DNA from: an uncultured Collinsella sp.
Lineage (GTDB): Bacteria > Actinomycetota > Coriobacteriia > Coriobacteriales > Coriobacteriaceae
Length of the DNA stretch: 30,498 nucleotides
NCBI GenBank assembly: GCA_900544205.1
Contig: UQUG01000019.1
Coordinates: 1-30,498, forward strand
Direction: 5' to 3'
Part shown: positions 16,270 to 23,270 of the stretch, piece by piece
How positions within the stretch are numbered: the first letter of the stretch is position 1
Layout: every line of letters begins with the position of its first letter
Position numbers and translations under genes: made by a program
The notes under the pieces: model-generated
Told to the model about the DNA's origin: nothing
The model's input: the letters and a program-made list of their open reading frames with translations, nothing else
Databases searched by the model: none

Positions 16270-16313
16270 AACAAAAACCACCGCAAAGGTGCCCGTCCCC
16301 TTTGTGGTGGTTT
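16259..16313. repeat. 55-bp direct repeat, left copy, containing REP-like palindrome (copy 6)
   Basis: Begins CCTCCGCCTAAAAC inside the last codons of the LuxR-type gene and contains the GGGGACAG palindrome in reverse (16275-16313). It matches 16610-16664 with two mismatches at an offset of 351 bp. The hairpin could end the LuxR transcript weakly (only TTT follows). Confidence 0.8.
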
Positions 16314-16343
16314 GAACGACACGGCAGCTCTCTCCACCAGTTT

Positions 16344-16480
16344 GTCTCAATCTGTAACATCTAGACCCCAAATAGCAGGCCAGCTGTTACAGATTTAGAT
16401 TTCCCCACTCGGCTCCGCGTTTTATCTAAATCTGTAACAGATAGAGACGATTTAACCACCCAGATGTTACAGATCGAGAC
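16344..16480. repeat. Array C: two tandem 57-bp palindromes of the 16-bp arm
   Basis: Palindromes span 16344-16400 and 16424-16480, with 25-bp loops and a 23-bp spacer. The arms are more diverged here (ATCTAAATCTGTAACA at 16424), but the core ATCTGTAACA is intact in all four arms. It lies between convergent genes. Confidence 0.85.
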
Positions 16481-16508
16481 AGTAAAGGAAACTAAGCGGT
16501 GCCCGCCC

Positions 16509-16584
16509 TTGAGTTTTTTGAGCACCCTTGAGTTCTTTGAGCATCTTTGAGTTTTTTGAGCAGCGTTGAGTTCTTTGAGCGCGC
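16509..16584. repeat. Four-copy 19-bp tandem repeat (minisatellite)
   Basis: Four head-to-tail 19-bp units start at 16509, 16528, 16547 and 16566. Their cores alternate TTGAGTTTTTTGAGC, TTGAGTTCTTTGAGC, TTGAGTTTTTTGAGC, TTGAGTTCTTTGAGC, so the array also reads as two 38-bp units. It is intergenic and its copy number may vary by slippage. Confidence 0.9.
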
Positions 16585-16609
16585 AGCCGGCAGTGATACC
16601 TTCCAGCCT

Positions 16610-16664
16610 CCTCCGCCTAAAACAAAAACCACCACAAAGGTGCCTGTCCCCTTTGTGGTGGTTT
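16610..16664 (-). terminator. 55-bp direct repeat, right copy; terminator of the kinase-like gene
   Basis: The second copy of the 55-bp repeat holds REP-like palindrome copy 7 (16626-16664). Read on the minus strand, a stem with GGTGG arms just past the stop of the kinase-like gene is followed by TTTTTGTTTT, a good intrinsic terminator. Confidence 0.75.
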
Positions 16665-16671
16665 TGACCAT

Positions 16672-17295
16672 CTAGCCTTCGAGCTGAGCTACTTTGTAGC
16701 GGTAGGCGGCGGCGATGACGTCTTTGCAGCCTTCGCGGCCCAGCTTGGCGCGGTTGACGACGATGTCCTTGCCGCTCGTCATCTTCCACTTTCCGGCGCT
16801 GTAGCGCTTATAGAACGCCTCGCGCGCCTTCTGCTGTTGCTTGACCAGCTTGGCGCCCTTCTTTTTGTTGAGGCCGCGCTTCTTGCGCACGATCTCGACG
16901 CGGTCCTCAAAGGGTGCGGTCACCAGTACGGCAATGTGATTGGGGTTGTTGCGCAGCAGGTAATCGGACAGACGGCCTTCAATAATGCAGCTCTCGGTCT
17001 CGCCCAGATCCAAAATCACCTGGCTCATCTTTTGGAACAACTTGTCCGAGTACGAACGGGCATCGTAGCGGTCGGGCAGAAACGCCATGTTCTCCACGGC
17101 CAGGCGCTCGTCGTAGGCGGCCATCTTGTCGAGCGACTCGCCCGCGCGCAGCGACGCACGCACCAGCAGTTCGTTATCGTACAGCGGAATCCCCAGCTCA
17201 TCGGCGAGGATACGGCCAATCTCGTGGCCCTCGGCACCAAAGTCGCGCGCGATGGTAATGACCACGGGGCTCTTCTTGTTCTCCAGATCGCTCAT
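16672..17295 (-). CDS. Cytidylate-kinase-like family protein
   Basis: A 207-residue cytoplasmic P-loop protein of the cytidylate-kinase-2 family. Members resemble CMP kinase, but their substrate is mostly unproven. The N-terminus VITIARDFGAEGHEIGRILA (residues 12-31) occupies the P-loop position; it differs from the usual SRQxGSGG-type loop by Asp-Phe and Ala-Glu substitutions. ESCIIEGRLSDYLLR (about 101-115) matches the family's Gly-Arg segment, and RVEIVRKKRGL begins the lid region. The start has AGAAAGGAATCGCG upstream. It lies downstream of the amino-acid importer genes but after a 170-bp gap, so it is probably a separate unit. A role as true cytidylate kinase is unlikely to be its main one. 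Confidence 0.8.
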   Translation of the reverse strand: MSDLENKKSPVVITIARDFGAEGHEIGRILADELGIPLYDNELLVRASLRAGESLDKMAAYDERLAVENMAFLPDRYDARSYSDKLFQKMSQVILDLGETESCIIEGRLSDYLLRNNPNHIAVLVTAPFEDRVEIVRKKRGLNKKKGAKLVKQQQKAREAFYKRYSAGKWKMTSGKDIVVNRAKLGREGCKDVIAAAYRYKVAQLEG

Positions 17296-17369
17296 CGCGA
17301 TTCCTTTCTAACAAATGAGAAATAGGCGATTCCTGATTCCCATTTTGTCACTTACGACCGTCCTGGTTT

Positions 17370-17457
17370 CCCAAGTGCGGCAGATTACCCCGAAAGAGGA
17401 GCACCGCGTACTAAATGTACGCAAGCGACGATTGAGGGGCAAGGTGCCGTGCTTGGG
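17370..17457. other. 88-bp structured palindromic element
   Basis: Outer 13-bp arms CCCAAGTGCGGCA (17370-17382) and TGCCGTGCTTGGG (17445-17457) pair with one wobble. Inside are CCCC/GGGG (17388-17391, 17436-17439) and a perfect GCGTAC-TAAAT-GTACGC hairpin (17406-17422). It lies 9 bp past the stop of the last permease gene. It may be a 3' structure of that operon, an unrecognised non-coding RNA or a small palindromic mobile repeat. It lacks a T tract on either side. Confidence 0.5.
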
Positions 17458-17466
17458 GAAGCAGGA

Positions 17467-18105
17467 CTATGCGGCTACGATACGGCGTTGATATGCCCTC
17501 ACCAGCAGCGAGATACCAAAGTTGAGCACAAAGTACATCGCAAACACCAAGCCGTAGAGCATAAGCACCTGCGACAGGTCGATTGCATGGGCCATCACGA
17601 CATTTGCCGTGTACATGAGCTCGGCCACGTTAATGCCCGAAAGATACGAGCTGTCCTTAATGACGGTCGTGCACTGGCTAAACAGCGCCGGAATGATCGT
17701 CTTAAACGTCTGCGGCAGAATGATGTAGCGCATGGTGGCAAAGAAGCCGAAGCCCTGGCTCTGCGCCGCCTCAAACTGGCCGCGCGGAATCGAGTTGAGG
17801 CCGCCGCGCACAATCTCGGCCATAACAGCGCTGGTAAACAGCGTAAAGGCGATGGTCGAAATCACAATGTCCAAACCCTGCACCGTAAAGTAGATAAACA
17901 GAATCCACAGCAGGTTCGGCGTGCAGCGAAACAACTCGATATAGGCGCTCACCAAAATACGGAACGGGCGGGGCGCATAGCTCTTAACGAGCGCCAGCAC
18001 CGTGCCAAAGATGAGCGAGAAAAAGATCGACAGCGCCGAGATCTCGATCGTCTTAACAAAGCCGCCCCAAATGTAGAGCAGGTTGGTCGCGTTGAAGATT
18101 TCCAT
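17467..18105 (-). CDS. gluD: Amino-acid ABC transporter permease (GluD-like)
   Basis: A 212-residue inner-membrane permease of the polar amino-acid (HisM/GlnP) family. It forms, with the preceding permease, the channel for an acidic amino acid such as glutamate. Several hydrophobic helices are seen. The ABC-interaction loop EIVRGGLNSIPRGQFEAAQS (about residues 97-116) is the EAA motif that contacts the ATPase. The ATG at 18105 has GAGGAGG upstream, inside the end of the previous gene; only 3 bp separate the two. It is last in an operon ordered ATPase, binding protein, permease, permease, as in actinobacterial gluABCD. The substrate is inferred. Confidence 0.88.
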   Translation of the reverse strand: MEIFNATNLLYIWGGFVKTIEISALSIFFSLIFGTVLALVKSYAPRPFRILVSAYIELFRCTPNLLWILFIYFTVQGLDIVISTIAFTLFTSAVMAEIVRGGLNSIPRGQFEAAQSQGFGFFATMRYIILPQTFKTIIPALFSQCTTVIKDSSYLSGINVAELMYTANVVMAHAIDLSQVLMLYGLVFAMYFVLNFGISLLVRAYQRRIVAA

Positions 18106-18108
18106 GCG

Positions 18109-18855
18109 CTAGGCCTCCTCTACGTTGTCGAGCCCCAGCTCGGCCAGGCTCACGCCGCGCGGACGCTCCTTGGAGCGGCGCTCGAGCCACTGCACCAGCA
18201 TGGCGAGCGGAAAGCAGATGATGAAGTACATAAGGCAGCAGACGATGTATCCCTGCAGGTAACCGTACAGACTCACAAAGTTGTCGGAACGGTACATAAG
18301 GTCGCCGCCGGCCACAAGCGCCAGCACCGACGTGTTCTTGACCAAGTTGAGCGCCTGGTTACACAGCGGCGGCAGAATGATCTTGAACGTCTGGGGCAGC
18401 ACGATGTACCAGTACGCCTGCGCACGGGTGAAGCCCTGGCTCTGGGCCGCCTCCATCTGACCGCGCGGAACTGCCTCGATACCAGTGCGGATGACCTCCG
18501 AAATGTAGGCCGCGTGATACAGGCCCACGCCCAAGAAGCCCAGCACGAACGGCGCGATGCGCACCGGCTGGTCGGCACCGGTTATGGCCTGCAAAAACTG
18601 CGGACCGGCCATGTACATAAAGAGCACCTGCACGGGCAACGGGGTGTTCTGGTAAAACTCCACGTACACGCGGCTTATGGCGCGCAGCACGCGCGAGCGA
18701 GTGGTAGAGAACACGCCCAGCAGCGTGCCCAGCACCAGCGACAGCAGCAGGCCGGCAACGACCACCTGCAGCGTCACGCCAAAGCCCTCCCAGAAGGGCC
18801 CCATGTTTTGAAATGTCGTCGACCAACGGTCGGCGTCAAATAATCCTTCGAGCAT
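18109..18855 (-). CDS. gluC: Amino-acid ABC transporter permease (GluC-like)
   Basis: A 248-residue permease, the first of the pair. The EAA loop is RTGIEAVPRGQMEAAQSQGF (about 128-147), and there are five or so membrane spans. An in-frame upstream start at 18888 would overlap the binding-protein gene; the ATG at 18855 has AAGGAAGGAATCAA directly upstream and gives a normal length. The C-terminus has a Lys/Arg-rich cytoplasmic tail of about 30 residues. It lies 25 bp after the binding-protein gene and 3 bp before the second permease. Confidence 0.88.
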   Translation of the reverse strand: MLEGLFDADRWSTTFQNMGPFWEGFGVTLQVVVAGLLLSLVLGTLLGVFSTTRSRVLRAISRVYVEFYQNTPLPVQVLFMYMAGPQFLQAITGADQPVRIAPFVLGFLGVGLYHAAYISEVIRTGIEAVPRGQMEAAQSQGFTRAQAYWYIVLPQTFKIILPPLCNQALNLVKNTSVLALVAGGDLMYRSDNFVSLYGYLQGYIVCCLMYFIICFPLAMLVQWLERRSKERPRGVSLAELGLDNVEEA

Positions 18856-18880
18856 TTGATTCCTTCCTTGGACGATGCGC

Positions 18881-19756
18881 CTATACAAGACCCCAGGTCT
18901 TGACCTCTTGGTCGAGCCAGCCGTCGGCCAGGCGATCGCAAATCACCTGATCGACCACGGCCGAAAGGTCGCAGCCCTTCTTGGTCGCCACGCCGTAGCC
19001 CTGCTCGCCAAACTTGACCTCGGGCTGCAGCAGCTCAACGGTCTCGTTCATGTAACCGGCCAGCGTGGAGCGGTCCATGGCAAAGACGTCGATATTGCCG
19101 GCATCGAGCGAACTCTTGATGATGGGATAGCCGCTAAAGGCCCTAAACTCGGGCTTGCAGCTAAAGCCATTGTCCTTAATCATCTGCTCGATCAGGCCCT
19201 GCGTGGTAGCACCCTGGCTCACGCCAATGACCTTGCCGTCCAGGTCCTCAATCGAGGTAAAGCCCGAACGCTTCTTGACCATGAGTCCCACGTAGTCGGT
19301 GCGGTACGGCGTCGAGAAATCCCAGCTCTTCTTGCGCTCGTCGGTGATGGTGTAGGTCGCCGCGACCACGTCAAGCTGGCCGTTATCGATCAGCGGGCCG
19401 CGCGTCTTGGGCGTTACGTCGGTAAACTCGACAAGCTCCTGGGCACGGGCCTCCTTGTAGCTCACGCCAAAGACGGCAGCGGCGATTTGGTAGCACAAAT
19501 CGACTTCCATGCCCTCAAAGCGGTCCTTGGCGGTGTCGTAATAACCGTAGCCGGGAACGTCCTTCTTAACGCCGGCATTCAGATGGCCGCGCGACTTGAT
19601 GGCCGCAAGCTTGGACCCCTTGTCGGAGTCCTCGCCGCTGGTGGAGTTGCCGCAACCGGTAAGCGCGGTCCCCGTCAGCGCGAGCATGCCGGCGCCAGCC
19701 AGCTGCAAAAAGTGACGGCGCGACACGGCCGCCCTCGTCATATCCGTCATGTCCAT
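18881..19756 (-). CDS. gluB: Acidic amino-acid-binding lipoprotein (GluB/PEB1-like), Tat-type signal
   Basis: A 291-residue extracellular solute-binding lipoprotein delivering substrate to the two permeases. It has a twin-arginine signal SRRHFLQLAGAG followed by the lipobox LTGC, which points to folded export and lipid anchoring. The body is a family 3 bacterial solute-binding protein: GRGPLIDNGQLDVVAA-like and ERKKSWDFSTPY segments typical of the glutamate/aspartate subgroup, then GVSQGATTQ in the ligand cleft. A GTG lies at 19759, but ATG 19756 is preferred; both overlap weak AGGCG signals, and coupling to the ATPase stop 9 bp upstream is likely. The glutamate or aspartate preference is inferred from subgroup motifs. 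Confidence 0.85.
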   Translation of the reverse strand: MDMTDMTRAAVSRRHFLQLAGAGMLALTGTALTGCGNSTSGEDSDKGSKLAAIKSRGHLNAGVKKDVPGYGYYDTAKDRFEGMEVDLCYQIAAAVFGVSYKEARAQELVEFTDVTPKTRGPLIDNGQLDVVAATYTITDERKKSWDFSTPYRTDYVGLMVKKRSGFTSIEDLDGKVIGVSQGATTQGLIEQMIKDNGFSCKPEFRAFSGYPIIKSSLDAGNIDVFAMDRSTLAGYMNETVELLQPEVKFGEQGYGVATKKGCDLSAVVDQVICDRLADGWLDQEVKTWGLV

Positions 19757-19764
19757 CACCGCGC

Positions 19765-20496
19765 CTAGTGCAGAATCTTGGACAGGAACTCGCGGCAGCG
19801 CGGGTTCTCGGGATTATCGAAGAAGTGCTCGGGCGTGCCCTCCTCCAGAATGCGGCCGTCCTCCATAAAGATGACGCGGTCGGCCACCTGGCGCGCAAAG
19901 CCCATCTCGTGCGTCACGCAGATCATGGTGATATCTTCCTGCGCAAGCTCGATCATAACGTCCAGAACCTCCTGGACCATCTCGGGGTCGAGCGCCGAGG
20001 TCGGCTCGTCAAACAGGATGATGGGCTGCTTGGTGCACAGAGCACGGGCGATGGCGATGCGCTGCTGCTGGCCGCCCGAGAGATTCTGCGGATACTCACC
20101 GGCCTTATGCGCCATGCCAACACGCTTGAGCGCGGCGATGGCGATCTCGGTCGCCTCCTCCTTGCTCTTCTTTTGCAGCTTGATGGGCGCGAGCGTCAGG
20201 TTGCCCAGCACCGTCATGTTGGGATACAGGTTGAACTGCTGAAACACCATGGAGCTGTACTTGCGAGCCATCTCCAGGTGGTTCTTTTTGGTGAGCGGCG
20301 TACCGTCGATGACGACCTCGCCCGACGTGGGCTCCTCCAGATAATCGACGCAACGGATGAGCGTCGACTTACCCGAACCGGAAGGCCCGATCATTACGAG
20401 CTTCTCGCCGCGCTTGACGGTGAGGTTGATATCTTTGAGCACATGCAGGTCGCCAAAGTACTTGTTGAGATGCTTGATCTCGATCATGTCTGCCAT
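19765..20496 (-). CDS. gluA: Amino-acid ABC transporter ATPase (GluA/GlnQ-like)
   Basis: A 243-residue cytoplasmic ATPase energising the importer. Walker A GPSGSGKST (about residues 38-46), Q-loop in FQQFNLYPNMTV, ABC signature LSGGQQQR, Walker B IILFDEPTSALDPE and H-loop VTHEMGFA are all intact. The length and motif spelling are those of the polar amino-acid uptake family. The start has AGGGAAGGGACATTC upstream. It is the first gene of a four-gene operon, with a TACAAT box on the minus strand 35 bp upstream. Confidence 0.95.
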   Translation of the reverse strand: MADMIEIKHLNKYFGDLHVLKDINLTVKRGEKLVMIGPSGSGKSTLIRCVDYLEEPTSGEVVIDGTPLTKKNHLEMARKYSSMVFQQFNLYPNMTVLGNLTLAPIKLQKKSKEEATEIAIAALKRVGMAHKAGEYPQNLSGGQQQRIAIARALCTKQPIILFDEPTSALDPEMVQEVLDVMIELAQEDITMICVTHEMGFARQVADRVIFMEDGRILEEGTPEHFFDNPENPRCREFLSKILH

Positions 20497-20531
20497 GAAT
20501 GTCCCTTCCCTGCGTTTACACGAGTTGAACT

Positions 20532-20537
20532 ATTGTA
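20532..20537 (-). promoter_or_regulatory. Candidate -10 box for the glu operon
   Basis: TACAAT on the minus strand, 35 bp upstream of the ATPase ATG. No strong -35 box is seen at 16-18 bp. Confidence 0.4.
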
Positions 20538-20604
20538 CGGAAAGAACCACGTTTCCGCAGCCCACACTACATTCCCGTAAAGAACCCGCAACCTTCCACC
20601 TAGT

Positions 20605-20707
20605 CATTGGGGACAGACTTAAATGAGTACCTGCTCATTGGGCACTCATTTAAGCCCGTCCCCAATGAGCGTAGCCCGGGCACTCATTTAAGCCTGTCCC
20701 CAATGAG
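20605..20707. repeat. Three stacked GGGGACAG-type copies, one inverted
   Basis: A forward copy (20605-20628, CATTGGGGACAGACTTAAAT) faces two reverse copies (20644-20669 and 20682-20707) that are direct repeats with a 38-bp period. The ACTCATTTAAG arms let the first two form a long hairpin. They lie between the glu operon start and the yqeY terminator; no gene is seen in this 286-bp gap. Confidence 0.75.
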
Positions 20708-20720
20708 TGCCCAGCCCAGC

Positions 20721-20753
20721 AAAAAGGGGCGCGACCATGACGGCCACGCCCCC
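20721..20753 (-). terminator. Intrinsic terminator of the prsA-yqeY unit
   Basis: On the minus strand GGGGCG and CGCCCC arms (20726-20731, 20747-20752) with a GG/CC extension precede TTTTT (20721-20725). Confidence 0.8.
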
Positions 20754-20782
20754 CTAAACATCAACTATGTACCGCTCGGCCC

Positions 20783-21226
20783 CTACGCGAGTTTGGCTCC
20801 GACGATCTTTGCCGCGGCCGGCTTATCGAAGTTGCCACCGGTGGCCTTGCCGAGTGCGCCCATAACCTGGCCCATCTGCTTCTTGGACGTGGCGCCCAGC
20901 TCGGCGATAACCTGCTCGATCAGGGCCTCGAGCTCCTCGCCCGAAACCTGCGCGGGCAGCAGGCTCTCCAGAATCTTGACCTGCTCGGTCAGGTTGTCGG
21001 TACGCTCCTGGTCGGTGCCGGCCTTGATGGACATCTCCAGCGTCTCGCTCGTCTGCTTGATCAGACGCTTGATCATGCTGTTGACGTCTTCCTCGGTCAC
21101 ATCGCGGCGCTCGTTAACCTCGATATTCTTCACCTCGGCCTTGACCTGGCGAATGATGGACAGGCGAACCTTGTCCTTGGCCTTCATGGCCGCGATCATT
21201 TCCTTCTGCAGCTCTTCGTTGGTCAT
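20783..21226 (-). CDS. GatB/YqeY domain-containing protein
   Basis: A 147-residue soluble protein of the YqeY family, which shares a helical domain with the GatB subunit of the Glu-tRNA(Gln) amidotransferase tail. The stand-alone role is not established. The N-terminus reads MTNEELQKEMIAAMKAKDKVRLSIIRQ, followed by the family's LLPAQVSGEELE and the C-terminal GQVMGALGKATGG signature. A TTG at 21232 is in frame, but ATG 21226 has AGAGAGGA 7 bp upstream and is chosen. It follows the foldase gene by 54 bp, with a non-terminator hairpin between, so the two are probably cotranscribed. Confidence 0.9.
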   Translation of the reverse strand: MTNEELQKEMIAAMKAKDKVRLSIIRQVKAEVKNIEVNERRDVTEEDVNSMIKRLIKQTSETLEMSIKAGTDQERTDNLTEQVKILESLLPAQVSGEELEALIEQVIAELGATSKKQMGQVMGALGKATGGNFDKPAAAKIVGAKLA

Positions 21227-21280
21227 CTGCAAATCCTCTCTGATAGCGTGGGCGGCACTCGCGCGAGCACCGCCCCATGA

Positions 21281-22483
21281 TTACTCAGTCGTCGACGAAT
21301 CGTCGGTCGAGCTCTTGGTGACGCCCTTCAGGCTCACGTTATAGGGTACGTCCTTGGGCATGGGGTTGACGGTAATGTCGGCGTCCTTCTTGTACTGCTC
21401 CAGCCACTCGCTGTATGCAGTGCTGGCCGCCTGCGTCTTCACCACGTTGGAGACGTACTTCTTGATGGCCTTGGGTACCTGGTTGATGTCATCGACCTGA
21501 TTATCGACATGGAAGTAGTCGGTGCACTTGATGATGTGGTAACCATAGGTCGACTCGACGACTTCGCTCACGTCGCCCTTGTTGAGTCCCTCGAGCGCCG
21601 TCTGGTAGCTGTCGACAAAGGTGGTGAGCTTATCCCAGCCCACATCGCCCTTCTTCTCCTTGGAACCGGTGTCCTCGGAGTACTGCTCAACGGCGTCCTC
21701 AAAGCTCAGCTCACCGGAGTTGATCTTGTCCAGGCACTCCTGCGCCTTGTCCTCGTCGGAAGCGTCGGAATCAACCTTGATCAGGATGTTCGACGAGCGG
21801 CGGGCGTCGTTGTAGCTGGACAGGTTTTCGTTGATGTAATCGACAATCTCGCTGTCCTTGGGCTTGCTCGTGGGCGCGACGGCATCCTTGAGTTTCTGCT
21901 GCGCCAGACTCTCCTTGAGTGAGTCCTTGTAGGTGTCCTCGGTATAGCCGTAGGTCTTGAGGGTCTTCTTAAAGGCCTTGGCGCCGCCCGCGCTCTTGCA
22001 CGCGTCCTTCCAAGCCTTCTCGACCTCCTCATCCGACACCGTCACGCCGTTCTCCTTCTGTGCCTGTTGAAGCAGAATCTGCTGCGTGTAGGAGTCGATG
22101 AGTTGCTTGCGGTACTTCTTGGGCGTGAGGTCGTTGTCAACCAGATACTGCGCCCAATTCTCATCCTTGGTGTAGCCGTAGGACGTGCGCATGCTCATGA
22201 TCTGCTTGGTCACGGTGTCCTCGGTGAGGTTGGTGCCGTTGATAGTGGCAGCCACACCGCCGGTCAGCTTGTAGCCCGAGGTGTCCTCGGCCTGCGACAT
22301 AAGGCCAGAGCACGCCATCGCCGAGACGGAAAGCAGCATCGCCAGCACACCGATGACCACCAGGACGATCTTGACGGTCTTAGACACGTACGTCTTGCGC
22401 TGTTTCTTGCGAGAGCTGGAGGCAGCGCGGGCCTGCTGCTCGGGCGTCGGCGCGGCCTCGGAGTTCTTTTTCTTATTTGCCAT
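21281..22483 (-). CDS. PrsA/SurA-like peptidyl-prolyl isomerase (foldase)
   Basis: A 400-residue membrane-associated extracytoplasmic chaperone that helps exported proteins fold. A basic N-terminus (1-35) precedes one hydrophobic helix (about 36-57) and a SAMAC segment that might be a lipobox, though Met at -2 and Ala at -3 make this uncertain. A SurA-N-like helical domain (about 75-230) follows, then a parvulin domain (about 235-330) with SNILIKVD, a GDVGW loop and STYGYHIIKCTDY. The tail is Ser/Thr/Asp-rich. Extended upstream starts exist, but ATG 22483 has GAAAGGCCGACT before it. In this genome such a protein could serve the large surface proteins; that is inference. Confidence 0.88.
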   Translation of the reverse strand: MANKKKNSEAAPTPEQQARAASSSRKKQRKTYVSKTVKIVLVVIGVLAMLLSVSAMACSGLMSQAEDTSGYKLTGGVAATINGTNLTEDTVTKQIMSMRTSYGYTKDENWAQYLVDNDLTPKKYRKQLIDSYTQQILLQQAQKENGVTVSDEEVEKAWKDACKSAGGAKAFKKTLKTYGYTEDTYKDSLKESLAQQKLKDAVAPTSKPKDSEIVDYINENLSSYNDARRSSNILIKVDSDASDEDKAQECLDKINSGELSFEDAVEQYSEDTGSKEKKGDVGWDKLTTFVDSYQTALEGLNKGDVSEVVESTYGYHIIKCTDYFHVDNQVDDINQVPKAIKKYVSNVVKTQAASTAYSEWLEQYKKDADITVNPMPKDVPYNVSLKGVTKSSTDDSSTTE

Positions 22484-22550
22484 AGTCGGCCTTTCGCATA
22501 ACGAATCGAACAAACGCCATTGTGTCACAACGCAGCCCTCGCGGCACGCT

Positions 22551-22636
22551 TGGTGCATTGGGGACAGGTTAATCTGCACCATTTTGGTGCAAAGGGGACA
22601 GCTCTGGCAGCCGGCAGTTAGGGACAGTCCCCAAGT
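22551..22636. repeat. Three GGGACAG-type copies with TTGGTGCA arms
   Basis: TGGTGCATTGGGGACAG is repeated as TGGTGCAAAGGGGACAG, with an inverted TGCACCA between them. A third copy pairs GGCAGTTAGGGAC with TCCCCAAGTGCC (about 22613-22639) just past the EIIA stop. No gene is visible in this 170-bp gap. Confidence 0.65.
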
Positions 22637-22653
22637 GCCGACTCAGCCCCACC

Positions 22654-23118
22654 TTAGAAGTGACGGCGGATGGCGTCGACCATGCCCTGGGACGTGGTCT
22701 GGCCGAGCACGTCGGCTGCGGCATCGGCATCCATAAAGATGTTCATGAGCGCCTGTAGGGCCTCGACCTGGCCGCCTGGCTCGGCGATGCCCAGATTGAT
22801 GACGATCTGCGCCGGCACCGGAGCGCCCATGCCAGCCATGGCGTTAAATGTCACGGGCGCGGCGGGCTTCACCACCGCGATATAGGGCTTGGCCACAAAC
22901 CCCGGATCGGTATGCGGAATGGCAATGTTTGCCGCCGGCATGGCAAGACCCGTGGGATAGGCATCCTCGCGCGTGCGAACGGCGTCGAGCCAACCGTCGG
23001 CAATGTAGCCGCGCGGGGCAAGCTCGCCCTCGAGCCGCGCAAACACCTCATCCGGCGTTGCACACTCCCAATCAAAAAACACCAGCTCAGGCGCAAACAG
23101 CGCTTCGTTATCCGCCAT
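22654..23118 (-). CDS. PTS EIIA component (fructose/mannitol/galactitol type)
   Basis: A 154-residue cytoplasmic phosphocarrier of the EIIA-2 family, which takes phosphate from HPr and passes it to an EIIB or acts as a regulator. The active-site segment is AIPHTDPG with His69 as the phosphorylated residue. The upstream AYPTGLAMP and the downstream helix EALQALMNIFMD are typical of the galactitol-like subgroup. The start has GAGAGGTGAGCGC upstream. No EIIB or EIIC gene is adjacent, so it is an orphan here; partners elsewhere in the genome or a regulatory role are both possible. Confidence 0.88.
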   Translation of the reverse strand: MADNEALFAPELVFFDWECATPDEVFARLEGELAPRGYIADGWLDAVRTREDAYPTGLAMPAANIAIPHTDPGFVAKPYIAVVKPAAPVTFNAMAGMGAPVPAQIVINLGIAEPGGQVEALQALMNIFMDADAAADVLGQTTSQGMVDAIRRHF

Positions 23119-23142
23119 GCGCTCACCTCTCTCACCTAGCCA

Positions 23143-23186
23143 TCGGAGACGTTCTTGAATGACCAGTCGTTAAAGACCGTCCCCGA
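23143..23186. repeat. Imperfect 21-bp inverted repeat, diverged GGGGAC element
   Basis: TCGGAGACGTTCTTGAATGAC (23143-23163, given here only as arm limits) pairs with 23166-23186 with five mismatches over a 2-base loop. The right arm reads as GGGGACGGTC on the minus strand, a relative of the REP-like family. Confidence 0.5.
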
Positions 23187-23195
23187 TAACTACCC

Positions 23196-23238
23196 AAAAC
23201 AAAAGGTGGCCACGCGCGCCTTGGCGCCAATGACCACC
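23196..23238 (-). terminator. Intrinsic terminator of the purFMN cluster
   Basis: On the minus strand a GGTGGTCA...TGGCCACC stem with an inner GGCGCC segment is followed by TTTTGTTTT. It lies about 30 bp past the purN stop. Confidence 0.75.
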
Positions 23239-23270
23239 CTGACTACTCGGCTAAATTGTACTGTGCGCCG

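Noticed and set aside
16361..16789. 142-codon minus-strand frame across array C and the minisatellite
   Set aside because: It runs through palindromes, the tandem repeat and the end of the kinase-like gene in another frame; no ribosome site or family motif.
17449..18843. 464-codon open frame on the plus strand
   Set aside because: Antisense to two clear permease genes, with His/Arg-rich composition and no motif.
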